The translations under genes and the position numbers were made by a program. Below the pieces are notes generated by a model. The model searched no databases. It saw only the letters and a program-made list of their open reading frames with translations, and was not told the origin of the DNA. 9,790 nt of DNA from Mycoplasmatota bacterium (GTDB taxonomy: Bacteria > Bacillota_I > Bacilli_A > RF39 > UBA660): the NCBI GenBank assembly GCA_012510745.1, contig JAAZHK010000021.1:1-9790 (forward strand), read 5' to 3'. This document shows positions 1-6,890 of the stretch, one piece after another (the first letter of the stretch is position 1; each line of letters opens with the position of its first letter).

Positions 1-957
1 GCCTGTTGTTGATTCATTACGAGCTATACCAAAAGTGGCTAACATATTAATGCCATAATATTCTTGAGATTCGTAAAAAGTTGCACCTTCACCATAAAAC
101 ATCGAATAATTAGCTTGATTATAAAAGCCATAAGTTTTGCCTATATAATTCAAAGTATTTCTAATATAATTATCTAAATCATTTGCAGAGTATCTAGACT
201 TACTATGAAAAGGTAACCACATATAATAATTATAATATGGATTGTTAGCATTATAAGCATTTACATTTGTATTATTTCGATAATCATTTAACATCGTTTG
301 ACGATTATTATAAAAATATCGACCATCATAGCTATAATAAGTTCCTTCAACTAACATAGGTGGTTTTGGACCTAAATTATAACATGTGGGTGAAATACTA
401 ATATTTTTTTCAATATCAGTAGTAAAACAGTGTTTTATATCTTGCGTAACATAATATATGTTTGTAGATTTAACCCAGTTAAGGGGTACTAATTTATGAC
501 TAGCCTCTTCTACATAACCTGTATAAGCACTAATGGTTATTTTAGCGCTTTTTTTATTATGGTCATAGCCAGAGAAAGCTCCATCTACTCCTCCATAAGA
601 GCTATAATTATTCATATAAGTATATGCTGAGGCAAGTGAACTAGAGGTATAAATATTCGTGTTTTCATTGACTCCTCTATCTAATTTAGCAATAGCATAA
701 TTAGCATCAATAATTTTAGTAGCACCGCTTACATAATAAATAATTACTTGGTCATCATTTTTCATATTGGTTTTTGCTGTATTATAATCTAGATAGCAAC
801 TTATATTAGTTAAACTTCCATCAACTAAAGCACTTCCAACACCATATTGTCCATTTGGACAATCAGTTCTATTTTTTATTTCATTAATAGTAAGGGCTGA
901 TACATCTTTATATAATAAGAGTATAAATAACAATATATATTTAATCCATTTTTTCAT
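1..957 (-). CDS. Secreted glucosaminidase (GH73-like), C-terminus off window
   Basis: Partial gene of 319 visible codons, with its 3' end beyond the left edge. The product is predicted to be a secreted peptidoglycan hydrolase of the glucosaminidase type, cleaving glycan strands of the cell wall. The start is ATG at 957 with GGAGG at 966-970, 8 nt upstream. Residues 1-21 form a signal peptide: MKKW, a hydrophobic stretch, then a likely cut after VSA. The middle part (about 90-250) carries aromatic-rich sequence such as SYDGRYFY and YYNYYMWLPF, which I associate with accessory domains of Bacillota glucosaminidases. The window edge cuts the start of the catalytic domain: YYGINMLATFGIARNES resembles the ...IN..LAIA..ES of GH73 enzymes, with E315 as probable catalytic Glu. 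Most of the catalytic domain lies outside. It is divergent from the LCP gene, which fits a shared cell-wall role. The family call is fairly secure; the exact bond cleaved is not. Confidence 0.8.
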   Translation of the reverse strand, partial: MKKWIKYILLFILLLYKDVSALTINEIKNRTDCPNGQYGVGSALVDGSLTNISCYLDYNTAKTNMKNDDQVIIYYVSGATKIIDANYAIAKLDRGVNENTNIYTSSSLASAYTYMNNYSSYGGVDGAFSGYDHNKKSAKITISAYTGYVEEASHKLVPLNWVKSTNIYYVTQDIKHCFTTDIEKNISISPTCYNLGPKPPMLVEGTYYSYDGRYFYNNRQTMLNDYRNNTNVNAYNANNPYYNYYMWLPFHSKSRYSANDLDNYIRNTLNYIGKTYGFYNQANYSMFYGEGATFYESQEYYGINMLATFGIARNESTTG

Positions 958-981
958 ATTTATTACCTCCTATTTAATTAT

Positions 982-990
982 ATTATATCA
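982..990 (-). promoter_or_regulatory. Extended -10 promoter of the glucosaminidase gene
   Basis: On the minus strand the bases read TGATATAAT, a perfect TGnTATAAT extended -10 element. It would start transcription near 975 and leave a leader of about 18 nt containing the GGAGG ribosome site. No good -35 hexamer is found at 17 bp, as expected for an extended -10 promoter. A second overlapping TATAAT lies at 977-982. Confidence 0.6.
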
Positions 991-1052
991 TTTTAAAGAA
1001 AAAAACTATAGGTCTATTTCTTTACTTTACACAATATCTTCTTTGTTAATTA

Positions 1053-1081
1053 TTGTAATAATGTATTATTTGAGTTATAAT
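1053..1081 (+). promoter_or_regulatory. Sigma-A-type promoter of the LCP gene
   Basis: TTGTAA (1053-1058), a 17-bp spacer and a perfect TATAAT (1076-1081) form a housekeeping promoter. Transcription would start near 1088, giving a leader of about 20 nt with GAGGAG at 1094-1099, 8 nt before the ATG at 1108. It lies back-to-back with the glucosaminidase promoter, so a shared regulator could act on both; no clear operator is visible. Confidence 0.6.
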
Positions 1082-1107
1082 AAATTATAGTTTGAGGAGA
1101 GTTTAAT

Positions 1108-3234
1108 ATGTTTAAAAAAATATTTAGTTCAAAAGAAAACTTAAGTTGGTTTTTATTGTTTGCTTTAGCTAATTTATTATTATTAGCTAGTAGTGGCTAT
1201 TTAATATATAATCTATTATTATTAGTTGGTGTTGAAACAGCCATAAGATATGCTGTAATAGCATTTATTGTGGGAATTAATATCTTTTTCTTTAGAAAAG
1301 GATTGAGTTTATTAATTAAACCACAAAAAAGAAAAAAGAATCTAATTCATATTATTATAATTTTTTTATTAATTGTTGTTTTAGTTATAATATCACTATT
1401 TATAAATAAAGCTTATAATCTTCTTGATAGTGTTCATAAAGAATCTGTAATTTATTCGACCAGCCTTGTTACAATGGCAAATAACGACATTGATAATATT
1501 AAAGATGTTAAAAAAAGTAAAATAGGAATTATTTCAGATAAAAAATCTATTGAAGGATATGTTATTAGTCAAAATATAATCCAAAAATATAAATTAGACA
1601 ATAGTAACGAATTAGTAAATTATGATAATTTTCAAGAATTAATAACTAATTTATATAATGGTAATGTTGATTATATTTTTATGCCAGCTAAATATGTTAG
1701 TATGTTTATAAATATTGATTCTTTTAGTAATATAAAAAATATTACTAAAAGTATATATACTCAAGAGAAACAATATAAAAAAAGTGATATAGAAGGACAT
1801 AAAGAATCTAATACAACAAAAATTAAAATGCCTTCTGAGCCCTTTACAGTTCTCCTTTTAGGAATAGATTCAGAATATGACGGTTTAGAAGATAATGCTT
1901 CATTTAATGGTGATTCTATTATACTTCTTACTTTTAACCCCAAAACATTAAATGCTACAATACTTAGTATTCCTAGAGATACCTATGTACCGATTGCGTG
2001 TTTTTCTGGTCAAATAGAAAACAAGATTACTCACTCAGCTTGGTATGGTGAAAGTTGTGTTATTAGAACATTGCAAAATCTTACTGGTATAAATATTGAT
2101 TATTATGTAAAAATCAATTTTAAAGGTGTGGTTAGTTTAGTTAATGCCTTAGGTGGAATTGAGGTTGATGTACCTCAACGTCTTTGTACTTCTGATAGTG
2201 ATCGAAGAGGAGATATATGTGTTAACAAAGGTCTTCAGACTTTAAATGGTGAAGAGGCTTTAGTTGTTTCAAGAGATCGTTATAGTTTAATTAACGGTGA
2301 TATTGGACGTGGTTTACATCAACAATTAATTATGCAAGGAATTTTAAATAAAGCAAAAACTATTACTTCTATTAGTAAAGTAAACACTATTCTTAATACA
2401 ATTACTAAAAATATGGATACTAATATGACAACAACTCAAATACTTGGTTTTTATGATGTTGGTAAAACTATTATTAGTAGCGGTCTAGTTGCTAATGAAA
2501 AAGAGTTAATACATATGCAACAATTATACTTAGATGGGCTTGGTCAAATGATTTATGATGAAGGAATGGGTGTTGTTTTATGGAATTATATTCCTAATAA
2601 ATATAGTTTAGAAGACAATATTGAGGCTATGAAAATAAATTTAGGTTTAATCAAACCAGAATTAATAAAAGAGTTTTCTTATTCACCTAACAAACCTTAT
2701 GAATATCCAATTATTGGCAAAGGTCCTTATGCTAAAAGAACATCTTATAAGCTTCTACCTTCATTTATAGGACAAAGTAAATCTTATGCACAAAACTGGT
2801 GTAATGAAAATAGAATTAATGTTGAATTTAAAACCGTGCCTTCAACAACTACAGCTACAGGTATTATTGTTGATCAAAATCAACCTGTAAATAAAAGAGT
2901 TGATAAAATAAATAACTTAGTGATTTCTGTTGCTGAAAAAACAATTGTTGATACTAGAATAGATTGTTCTAGTAAAGAAAACTTAAATGCAAAAGTCTGC
3001 TATGTAGAAGATTTTAGTTCAAGTACTAAATCTAAAATAGAAACTTGGGCAAAAAAAATTGCTAACTTTATTATTAAATGGGAAGAAGTAGATGGTTCTT
3101 TATTTGGAGGGGCTGCTCCTGGTACAATTATTGATCAAAGTATTAAAGAAACGTATATTGAAGATGCTAAAAGTATAACTATTACAATAGTAAAAGAAAA
3201 AAGTGAAGAAGAACCTGAAGAAGCTGATAATTAA
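1108..3234 (+). CDS. LytR-CpsA-Psr (LCP) family cell-wall ligase with PASTA-like C-terminus
   Basis: LCP proteins transfer undecaprenyl-linked glycopolymers (teichoic acids, capsule) to peptidoglycan on the outer face of the membrane. This one has 708 residues. Three hydrophobic segments lie at about 12-40, 44-64 and 79-101. An extracellular region at about 112-220 resembles the substrate-binding-protein-like accessory domain of some Bacillota LCP proteins (SKIGIISDKKS, then DYIFMPAKYVSMF). The LCP core spans about 244-416: LLGID (D253), GDSIILLT (D269), SIPRDTY (R290, D291), NALGGIEVDVP, and SRDRY...GDIGRGLHQQ with R389, R391, D398 and R401, the conserved acidic and arginine positions. The C-terminus holds two PASTA-like units, about 552-609 and 632-696, then an acidic tail. 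ATG at 1108 has a good ribosome site. Family certain; the polymer substrate is unknown. Its stop overlaps the stop of the convergent zupT-like gene. Confidence 0.93.
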   Translation: MFKKIFSSKENLSWFLLFALANLLLLASSGYLIYNLLLLVGVETAIRYAVIAFIVGINIFFFRKGLSLLIKPQKRKKNLIHIIIIFLLIVVLVIISLFINKAYNLLDSVHKESVIYSTSLVTMANNDIDNIKDVKKSKIGIISDKKSIEGYVISQNIIQKYKLDNSNELVNYDNFQELITNLYNGNVDYIFMPAKYVSMFINIDSFSNIKNITKSIYTQEKQYKKSDIEGHKESNTTKIKMPSEPFTVLLLGIDSEYDGLEDNASFNGDSIILLTFNPKTLNATILSIPRDTYVPIACFSGQIENKITHSAWYGESCVIRTLQNLTGINIDYYVKINFKGVVSLVNALGGIEVDVPQRLCTSDSDRRGDICVNKGLQTLNGEEALVVSRDRYSLINGDIGRGLHQQLIMQGILNKAKTITSISKVNTILNTITKNMDTNMTTTQILGFYDVGKTIISSGLVANEKELIHMQQLYLDGLGQMIYDEGMGVVLWNYIPNKYSLEDNIEAMKINLGLIKPELIKEFSYSPNKPYEYPIIGKGPYAKRTSYKLLPSFIGQSKSYAQNWCNENRINVEFKTVPSTTTATGIIVDQNQPVNKRVDKINNLVISVAEKTIVDTRIDCSSKENLNAKVCYVEDFSSSTKSKIETWAKKIANFIIKWEEVDGSLFGGAAPGTIIDQSIKETYIEDAKSITITIVKEKSEEEPEEADN

Positions 3235-3545
3235 AAGAAAAAAGAATGGCTTATTAAAATGATAATTATACCTAAGAAGAAAGATATTAAAGCATGTTTC
3301 TTCTTTTTATATTGTTTAATAATTGGAAATAATTCATAAACACTTATTTGAAGCATAATACCAGCTATAAAAGCATATAAAAAAGCCATTATTCCTTGAT
3401 TAATATAATTTCTAAAAAAGATAAATGCAATCAAAGCTCCAAATAATTCTGAAATGCCAGATATAAAAGTATACCCTATTGCTTTAGTCTTGCTACCCGT
3501 TGCATAAAATAGCGGTATAGAAATACTAATACCCTCTGGTTGTGT
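3231..3545 (-). pseudogene. zupT: ZIP-family metal transporter (ZupT-like), 3' fragment cut by element insertion
   Basis: The reading frame encodes the last ~104 residues of a ZIP-family zinc/divalent-metal transporter. Upstream of the apparent TTG start at 3434 (really an internal Leu) the frame continues as GALIAF, ELFGA, YATGSKTKA and PEGISISIPLFY, reaching PEG at 3531-3539. In ZupT/ZIP proteins this is part of the HNxPEG metal-binding motif in a transmembrane helix. Upstream of PEG the frame reads only Gln, Thr, then a stop at 3546-3548, so His-Asn and the N-terminal half are missing. The serine recombinase gene starts its 3' end 20 bp further on. The N-terminal part probably lies past the other end of the element. 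The remnant has about three hydrophobic helices and ends in SHSFFF. Its stop (3231-3233) overlaps that of the LCP gene. It should not make a working transporter here. Confidence 0.85.
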
Positions 3546-3563
3546 TTATTATGTAATGTCAAC
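3531..3563. other. Probable attachment-site junction (element / zupT-like gene)
   Basis: ZupT-like coding sequence is recognisable up to the CCA of PEG (3537-3539) and lost just beyond 3540, so recombination took place in or very near 3531-3541. On the element side, GTTG (3539-3542) and CAAC (3560-3563) bound an imperfect 25-bp dyad centred on 3551, with inner matches TTTA/TAAT. This could be a recombinase half-site arrangement. The recombinase stop lies at 3566-3568, in the usual place for a large serine integrase next to its own attachment site. The exact crossover dinucleotide cannot be fixed without the other end. Confidence 0.6.
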
Positions 3564-3565
3564 AG

Positions 3566-5212
3566 TTACAAAACATCACTTATTTTATTATAAGTGTTGT
3601 TTATAATCTCTAAAGTATTAAATTTAAAATATACATCTACTGTTTTATCATCATGAATTTCAATTCTTTTTATTAATTTAATAATAAGTTCTCTAGTTGG
3701 ACATTTTAATTGTAGAAACTCTTTAATTAATTTATATAGTTCATCATCATTATTTTCTGAATTTCCCATATTTTTTAAACATTCCTGTGTTTCTGATAAC
3801 TGTTTTTCTTTTTCTTTTATATCCTCTATTGTTTTAGAATAAACTCTATCAAACATTACTTCATCTATTTTTTTATTTAATTTATCAATATACATTTTAT
3901 CTAAATGAGATTTAAGATTATCAATTTCACACACAAGTTTTTTAATAATAACTTTAATATTTATATTATTGTGATATTTATTACACTTTTTTAATACAAT
4001 AGTTTTGATTCTTTTCGTATTTAAAATTAAAAATATTTCTTTTAATTTATTAAATAAATTCTTTTCTAAAATATCATAACTGAAACCATGAGCTGTGCAA
4101 AATTTCGATTTTGGAAATTTTCTATAATAATTACAACTCATATATGAATAACCATATTTATTTCTAGCTCTAATTCCTATGTGGTGCTTACATTCATAAC
4201 AATATAAAATACCATCTAATAATCTATATTCTTTTTTATCATTTCGTCGCTTTTGATTTGGTAATAATTGCTGGATTTTTTTAAAATCCTTTTTTGAAAT
4301 AATAGCTTCGTGAGTGTTTTCTACTATAATCCAATCTTCCTCTTTATTAACAACAACTTTACGAAATTTATAATTGATCCTACTTCTTCTATTTTGAATT
4401 AAATCACCAGTATATAATCTATTTTTAAGCATTCTTTTGATAGTTGTACAAGACCATGTTCCATAGATATTATATCCGTTTTTTCTTTCAAAATTTCTTT
4501 GTCGGGTAATTGAAAATGTAGAAACCTTTTCAGCATTAAATTTATTAACAATCTCTTGAATTGAATTACCATTTAAGAACAACTTAAACATTCTTTTAAC
4601 AATTACACTTTCTTCTTCATCTATGACTAAATGATTTTTATCTTCTGGATTTATTTTATATCCAAATGGCGGACAACCTCCAACCCACTTTCCTGCCCGC
4701 TGTTTAGTATAAAGGGCTGTTCTTATTTTTTTTGATAAGTCCTTTGCATACATATCATTTAACAAAGATTTAAAAGGTGCGATTTCATTATTACTACTAT
4801 CTAACGCTGTATCAATATTGTCAGTTAACGCCACATATCTTACATTATGTTCTGGAAACCATTTTTCGACATATTCGCCAGTCTTAATATAATCTCTACC
4901 TAATCTAGATAAATCTTTTGTTATAACCATATTTATTTTTCCTTTTAATATATCCTCTATCATTCTTTGAAAATCTGGTCGTTCAAAATTTGTTCCAGTA
5001 TAACCATCATCAATATAAATATCTACTAAATTATAATTACATTCTCTAACATAATTTGTTAATAAATCTTTTTGATTTTTTACACTTTCACTTTTTATAA
5101 CTAAAGTTTTCCCATATATATCTTTTTTTTCATCTTCTTTAGAAAGTCTTATATATATGCCAACTTGATAAATTACATCATTTATATTATCTAACGTTTT
5201 ATAACAATGCAT
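3566..5212 (-). CDS. Large serine recombinase (TndX/TnpX-type integrase)
   Basis: This 548-residue site-specific recombinase is expected to excise and integrate the surrounding element through a Ser-DNA covalent intermediate. The N-terminal resolvase domain (about 16-165) has YIRLSKEDE with R22 and nucleophile S24, and DLSRLGRDY with R103 and R106. The recombinase domain (about 175-315) includes GGCPPFGYKI and WSCTTIKRMLKN..YTGD. A zinc ribbon follows, with ligands C338, C341, C360 and C372. A long coiled coil covers about 420-482, and the C-terminal tail ends in RIEIHDDKTVDVYFKF. Length and order fit the TndX/TnpX family (about 530-710 residues), and all key residues are present, so it looks active. 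ATG at 5212 has GGGAG at 5220-5224. It lies 53 bp downstream of the 36-residue gene and probably shares its transcript. Its 3' end abuts the broken zupT-like gene. Confidence 0.95.
   Translation of the reverse strand: MHCYKTLDNINDVIYQVGIYIRLSKEDEKKDIYGKTLVIKSESVKNQKDLLTNYVRECNYNLVDIYIDDGYTGTNFERPDFQRMIEDILKGKINMVITKDLSRLGRDYIKTGEYVEKWFPEHNVRYVALTDNIDTALDSSNNEIAPFKSLLNDMYAKDLSKKIRTALYTKQRAGKWVGGCPPFGYKINPEDKNHLVIDEEESVIVKRMFKLFLNGNSIQEIVNKFNAEKVSTFSITRQRNFERKNGYNIYGTWSCTTIKRMLKNRLYTGDLIQNRRSRINYKFRKVVVNKEEDWIIVENTHEAIISKKDFKKIQQLLPNQKRRNDKKEYRLLDGILYCYECKHHIGIRARNKYGYSYMSCNYYRKFPKSKFCTAHGFSYDILEKNLFNKLKEIFLILNTKRIKTIVLKKCNKYHNNINIKVIIKKLVCEIDNLKSHLDKMYIDKLNKKIDEVMFDRVYSKTIEDIKEKEKQLSETQECLKNMGNSENNDDELYKLIKEFLQLKCPTRELIIKLIKRIEIHDDKTVDVYFKFNTLEIINNTYNKISDVL
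3571..3602 (-). repeat. Inverted repeat at the 3' end of the recombinase gene
   Basis: Thirteen-base arms at 3571-3583 and 3590-3602, with one mismatch and a 6-base loop, can form a hairpin in the last codons of the recombinase. It could act as a weak terminator or RNA-stabilising stem, or as a recombinase-binding site near the element end. No clear U-run follows on the minus strand, so a terminator role is uncertain. Confidence 0.4.
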
Positions 5213-5265
5213 TATTTCACTCCCATCTTTTGAAGGTGACTATTAGATATATAACACTGTATATC

Positions 5266-5376
5266 CTAATTAATTTTTAATTTTTGCAAATAATTTACTA
5301 ATGATTCTATTACTATTTCTTTTAAGCTATCTCCGTTTTCATCATAAAAAAAATTAAATTTAAATTCTTTTTTCAT
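5266..5376 (-). CDS. Small accessory protein upstream of the recombinase, 36 aa
   Basis: A short gene with a near-consensus ribosome site (AGGAGG, 5382-5387) and ATG at 5376. It encodes 36 residues: MKKEFKFNFFYDENGDSLKE followed by a hydrophobic/amphipathic helix (IVIESLVNYLQKLKIN) and a TAG stop. The pattern of a short beta-like start, a DENGDS turn and a C-terminal helix resembles small unannotated proteins that I recall just upstream of serine recombinases in Bacillota elements. I do not recognise a named family. It lies 53 bp before the recombinase and is likely co-transcribed with it. A role in controlling recombinase activity or direction is possible from position only. Confidence 0.65.
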   Translation of the reverse strand: MKKEFKFNFFYDENGDSLKEIVIESLVNYLQKLKIN

Positions 5377-5391
5377 TTTTTCCTCCTAATA

Positions 5392-5440
5392 TTTTTAAAA
5401 ATAGTATTAAGTTATTTACACTTAATACTATTTTTAAAAA
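5392..5440. repeat. Perfect 20-bp inverted repeat before the small gene/recombinase unit
   Basis: Arms at 5392-5411 and 5421-5440 are exact reverse complements over 20 bases, with a 9-base loop (TTATTTACA). The structure ends 5 bases before the AGGAGG site of the small gene. It could be a hairpin in the 5' leader controlling translation or transcript elongation, a bidirectional terminator, or a dimeric operator. The arms hold only A/T plus TAGTATTAAG, so folding energy comes mainly from length. Confidence 0.7.
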
Positions 5441-5454
5441 AACTCTTTATGATT

Positions 5455-5460
5455 ATTATA
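5455..5460 (-). promoter_or_regulatory. Possible -10 box of the small gene/recombinase unit
   Basis: A perfect TATAAT reads on the minus strand 15 bases upstream of the 20-bp inverted repeat. If used, transcription would start near 5448 and the full hairpin would lie in the leader. No convincing -35 hexamer is seen at 16-18 bp, and AT-rich DNA gives such boxes by chance. Confidence 0.35.
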
Positions 5461-5501
5461 TATTAATTATTTGTAATACATTTTATTTTAATCTTTAGAA
5501 A

Positions 5502-5533
5502 TTAAAATAAAAAAAGAATTATTTTCATTCTTT
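5502..5533 (-). terminator. Likely rho-independent terminator of the cargo operon
   Basis: On the minus strand AAAGAAT (5527-5533), loop GAAAATA, and ATTCTTT (5513-5519) form a 7-bp stem that G-U pairs can extend. The strand continues as a T-run (seven T, then A, then four T). It lies about 65 bp after the stop of the methyltransferase gene. The stem is weak in GC but the U-tract is good. A second 12-bp inverted repeat (5481-5492 / 5501-5512) overlaps the U-tract. Nothing else is seen in 5441-5597 apart from the -10 box noted. Confidence 0.5.
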
Positions 5534-5597
5534 CCTTTTGAAAAATAAACTAATTATACAATTTATTAAATGATGTTTTATCCAAAAACGACTTAAT

Positions 5598-6320
5598 TTA
5601 TAATAAAGGGGTTACCATTTTTTTATTTTTAGTTAATTTTGTTTTTTTATTACCAATAAATATAGTAGTATGAGAATCAATATCTTCTAAATTTATTTTT
5701 CCTAAATTTGTAATAATAATCTTTTGATTATTTGTACCTATTTTTTTTGCTAAACCTACTATGGTTTCTGATGATCGATACGTTAATAATATTTCTAATG
5801 CTAATAATAAATTCTTATAAGTAGAATTTTGTGGACTATAAAATACAATTGAAAGATTCGCATTAGCTATTGAATTTATTTTGGCTTTTAATTCTTCATA
5901 ATTAGCTAAATTATCACTTAATGTAATTACTGCAAAATCCTGCGTTAATGGAGAACCTAATAATGATGCTCCAGAAATAGCTGAAGTTATACCTGGAATA
6001 ATTTCTATATTAATTTCATCAATTAAGTCTTCAGTATACTCTAAAATAAGGCTTGATATTCCATATATTCCTGTATCTCCACTACCCAATATTGAAACTA
6101 CTTTATTTTCTAAAGCACTATTTATCGCATTAACACATCTTTCTTTAGTAGCGGTATATGAATTACTTACAATTTTATTTTTTTCCAAATACCGACTTAA
6201 TTGTTTGAAGGTTCTTTCATCGCAATAAATTAAATCAGAAAGATTTAAAATTTTAGTTGCTTTAATTGTTAAATCATCATAGTTTCCACTTCCAACACCT
6301 ACAATATATAATTTCTTCAT
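5598..6320 (-). CDS. CbiH/CobJ-like tetrapyrrole (precorrin-3B C17-type) methyltransferase
   Basis: A 240-residue, full-length member of the tetrapyrrole methylase superfamily, SAM-dependent. Closest in pattern to CbiH/CobJ, which methylates C17 of precorrin-3B with ring contraction in corrin synthesis. Visible motifs: VGVGSGNYDDLT (7-18, N-terminal glycine loop), GSGDTGIYG (79-87, SAM-binding; CbiH has SGDPGVYGM), PGITSAISGASLLGSPLTQDF (109-129; CbiH has GAPLxHDF), LSD (134-136), YSPQNS (161-166) and a C-terminal TTIFIGN...MVTP. ATG at 6320 has a GGGGG site at 6326-6330, 14 bp behind the HAD gene. No other corrin gene is in the window, so true substrate is unknown: it may act on a host tetrapyrrole or have been recruited to another nucleophile, as in other members of the superfamily. 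It is the last gene before the terminator. Confidence 0.85.
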   Translation of the reverse strand: MKKLYIVGVGSGNYDDLTIKATKILNLSDLIYCDERTFKQLSRYLEKNKIVSNSYTATKERCVNAINSALENKVVSILGSGDTGIYGISSLILEYTEDLIDEINIEIIPGITSAISGASLLGSPLTQDFAVITLSDNLANYEELKAKINSIANANLSIVFYSPQNSTYKNLLLALEILLTYRSSETIVGLAKKIGTNNQKIIITNLGKINLEDIDSHTTIFIGNKKTKLTKNKKMVTPLL

Positions 6321-6334
6321 CTATACCCCCTTAA

Positions 6335-6889
6335 TTAATTTGTTTCTTTTAAAAATTTAAATACTTCTTCTGATAATATTGTTCCTTTATCAACTTTTAG
6401 TGTATTTACTCCAATACTTTTTGCACTATTTATATTATCCTTATTATCATCTAAGAACAATAATTCTCTAGGCTCTATGTTATATTTATTTAAAATATGC
6501 TCATAAAAATCTAAATTAGGTTTAATTTTATGTATTTCTGCTGATATAATAACATCGTCCAAATACTTTATACCAAATGCTTCACCTATAAAGTTTCTTA
6601 TAAAAGAAACATGATTAGTTGCAATTATAATCTTTACATTGTTATATTTATTTTTAATATTTTTAAATAAATCCTTTTCTCTAACTTTATACAATTTAAA
6701 AATAAGCTCCTCGGTTGTCCTCATTAATACTGAATCTTTATCAATATATTTTCTAGAGTTAATTAAAAATTCCGAGTCATTCACGTTAGGACCAAACATT
6801 CTCTCTAACTTATCTTCTACTTCTGTTAATTCAATATCCTTTTCATTAACTAGTACTCCTACTAAATCGAAAGCTATTATTTTTATCAT
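6335..6889 (-). CDS. HAD-family hydrolase (phosphatase-like), atypical motif I
   Basis: A 184-residue haloacid dehalogenase superfamily protein, similar in layout to HAD-IA/YihX-type enzymes. Motif I is FDLVGVL with nucleophile D8; the usual second Asp (D+2, general acid/base) is V10. Motif II is T91 in IIATNH, motif III K123 in IKPNLDFYEHIL, motif IV D147-D148 in LFLDDNKDNI. A small helical cap lies at about 16-80. Substrate unknown; without the D+2 Asp, phosphatase activity may be weak or the chemistry different (dehalogenases and some relatives lack it too). The gene starts 1 bp from the preceding stop, with AGGAG at 6897-6901 inside the end of that gene, so translation is likely coupled. 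Confidence 0.85.
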   Translation of the reverse strand: MIKIIAFDLVGVLVNEKDIELTEVEDKLERMFGPNVNDSEFLINSRKYIDKDSVLMRTTEELIFKLYKVREKDLFKNIKNKYNNVKIIIATNHVSFIRNFIGEAFGIKYLDDVIISAEIHKIKPNLDFYEHILNKYNIEPRELLFLDDNKDNINSAKSIGVNTLKVDKGTILSEEVFKFLKETN

Positions 6890-6890
6890 T

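Noticed and set aside
1761..1943. Minus-strand ORF inside the LCP gene
   Set aside because: Shadow of the LCP coding frame, with no ribosome site and no recognisable domain.
3231..3434. Apparent 67-residue gene starting with TTG at 3434
   Set aside because: The frame continues upstream with clear ZIP-family sequence (GALIAF, YATGSKTKA, PEG). The TTG is an internal Leu of a truncated zupT-like gene.
3543..3607. Near-direct repeat TGTTTATTAT / TGTTTATAAT
   Set aside because: Ten bases with a mismatch in very AT-rich DNA is expected by chance; not enough to call an att core.
5598..6320. Borosin-type peptide N-methyltransferase
   Set aside because: No fused or adjacent core peptide, and the motifs match CbiH/CobJ better than the borosin enzymes.
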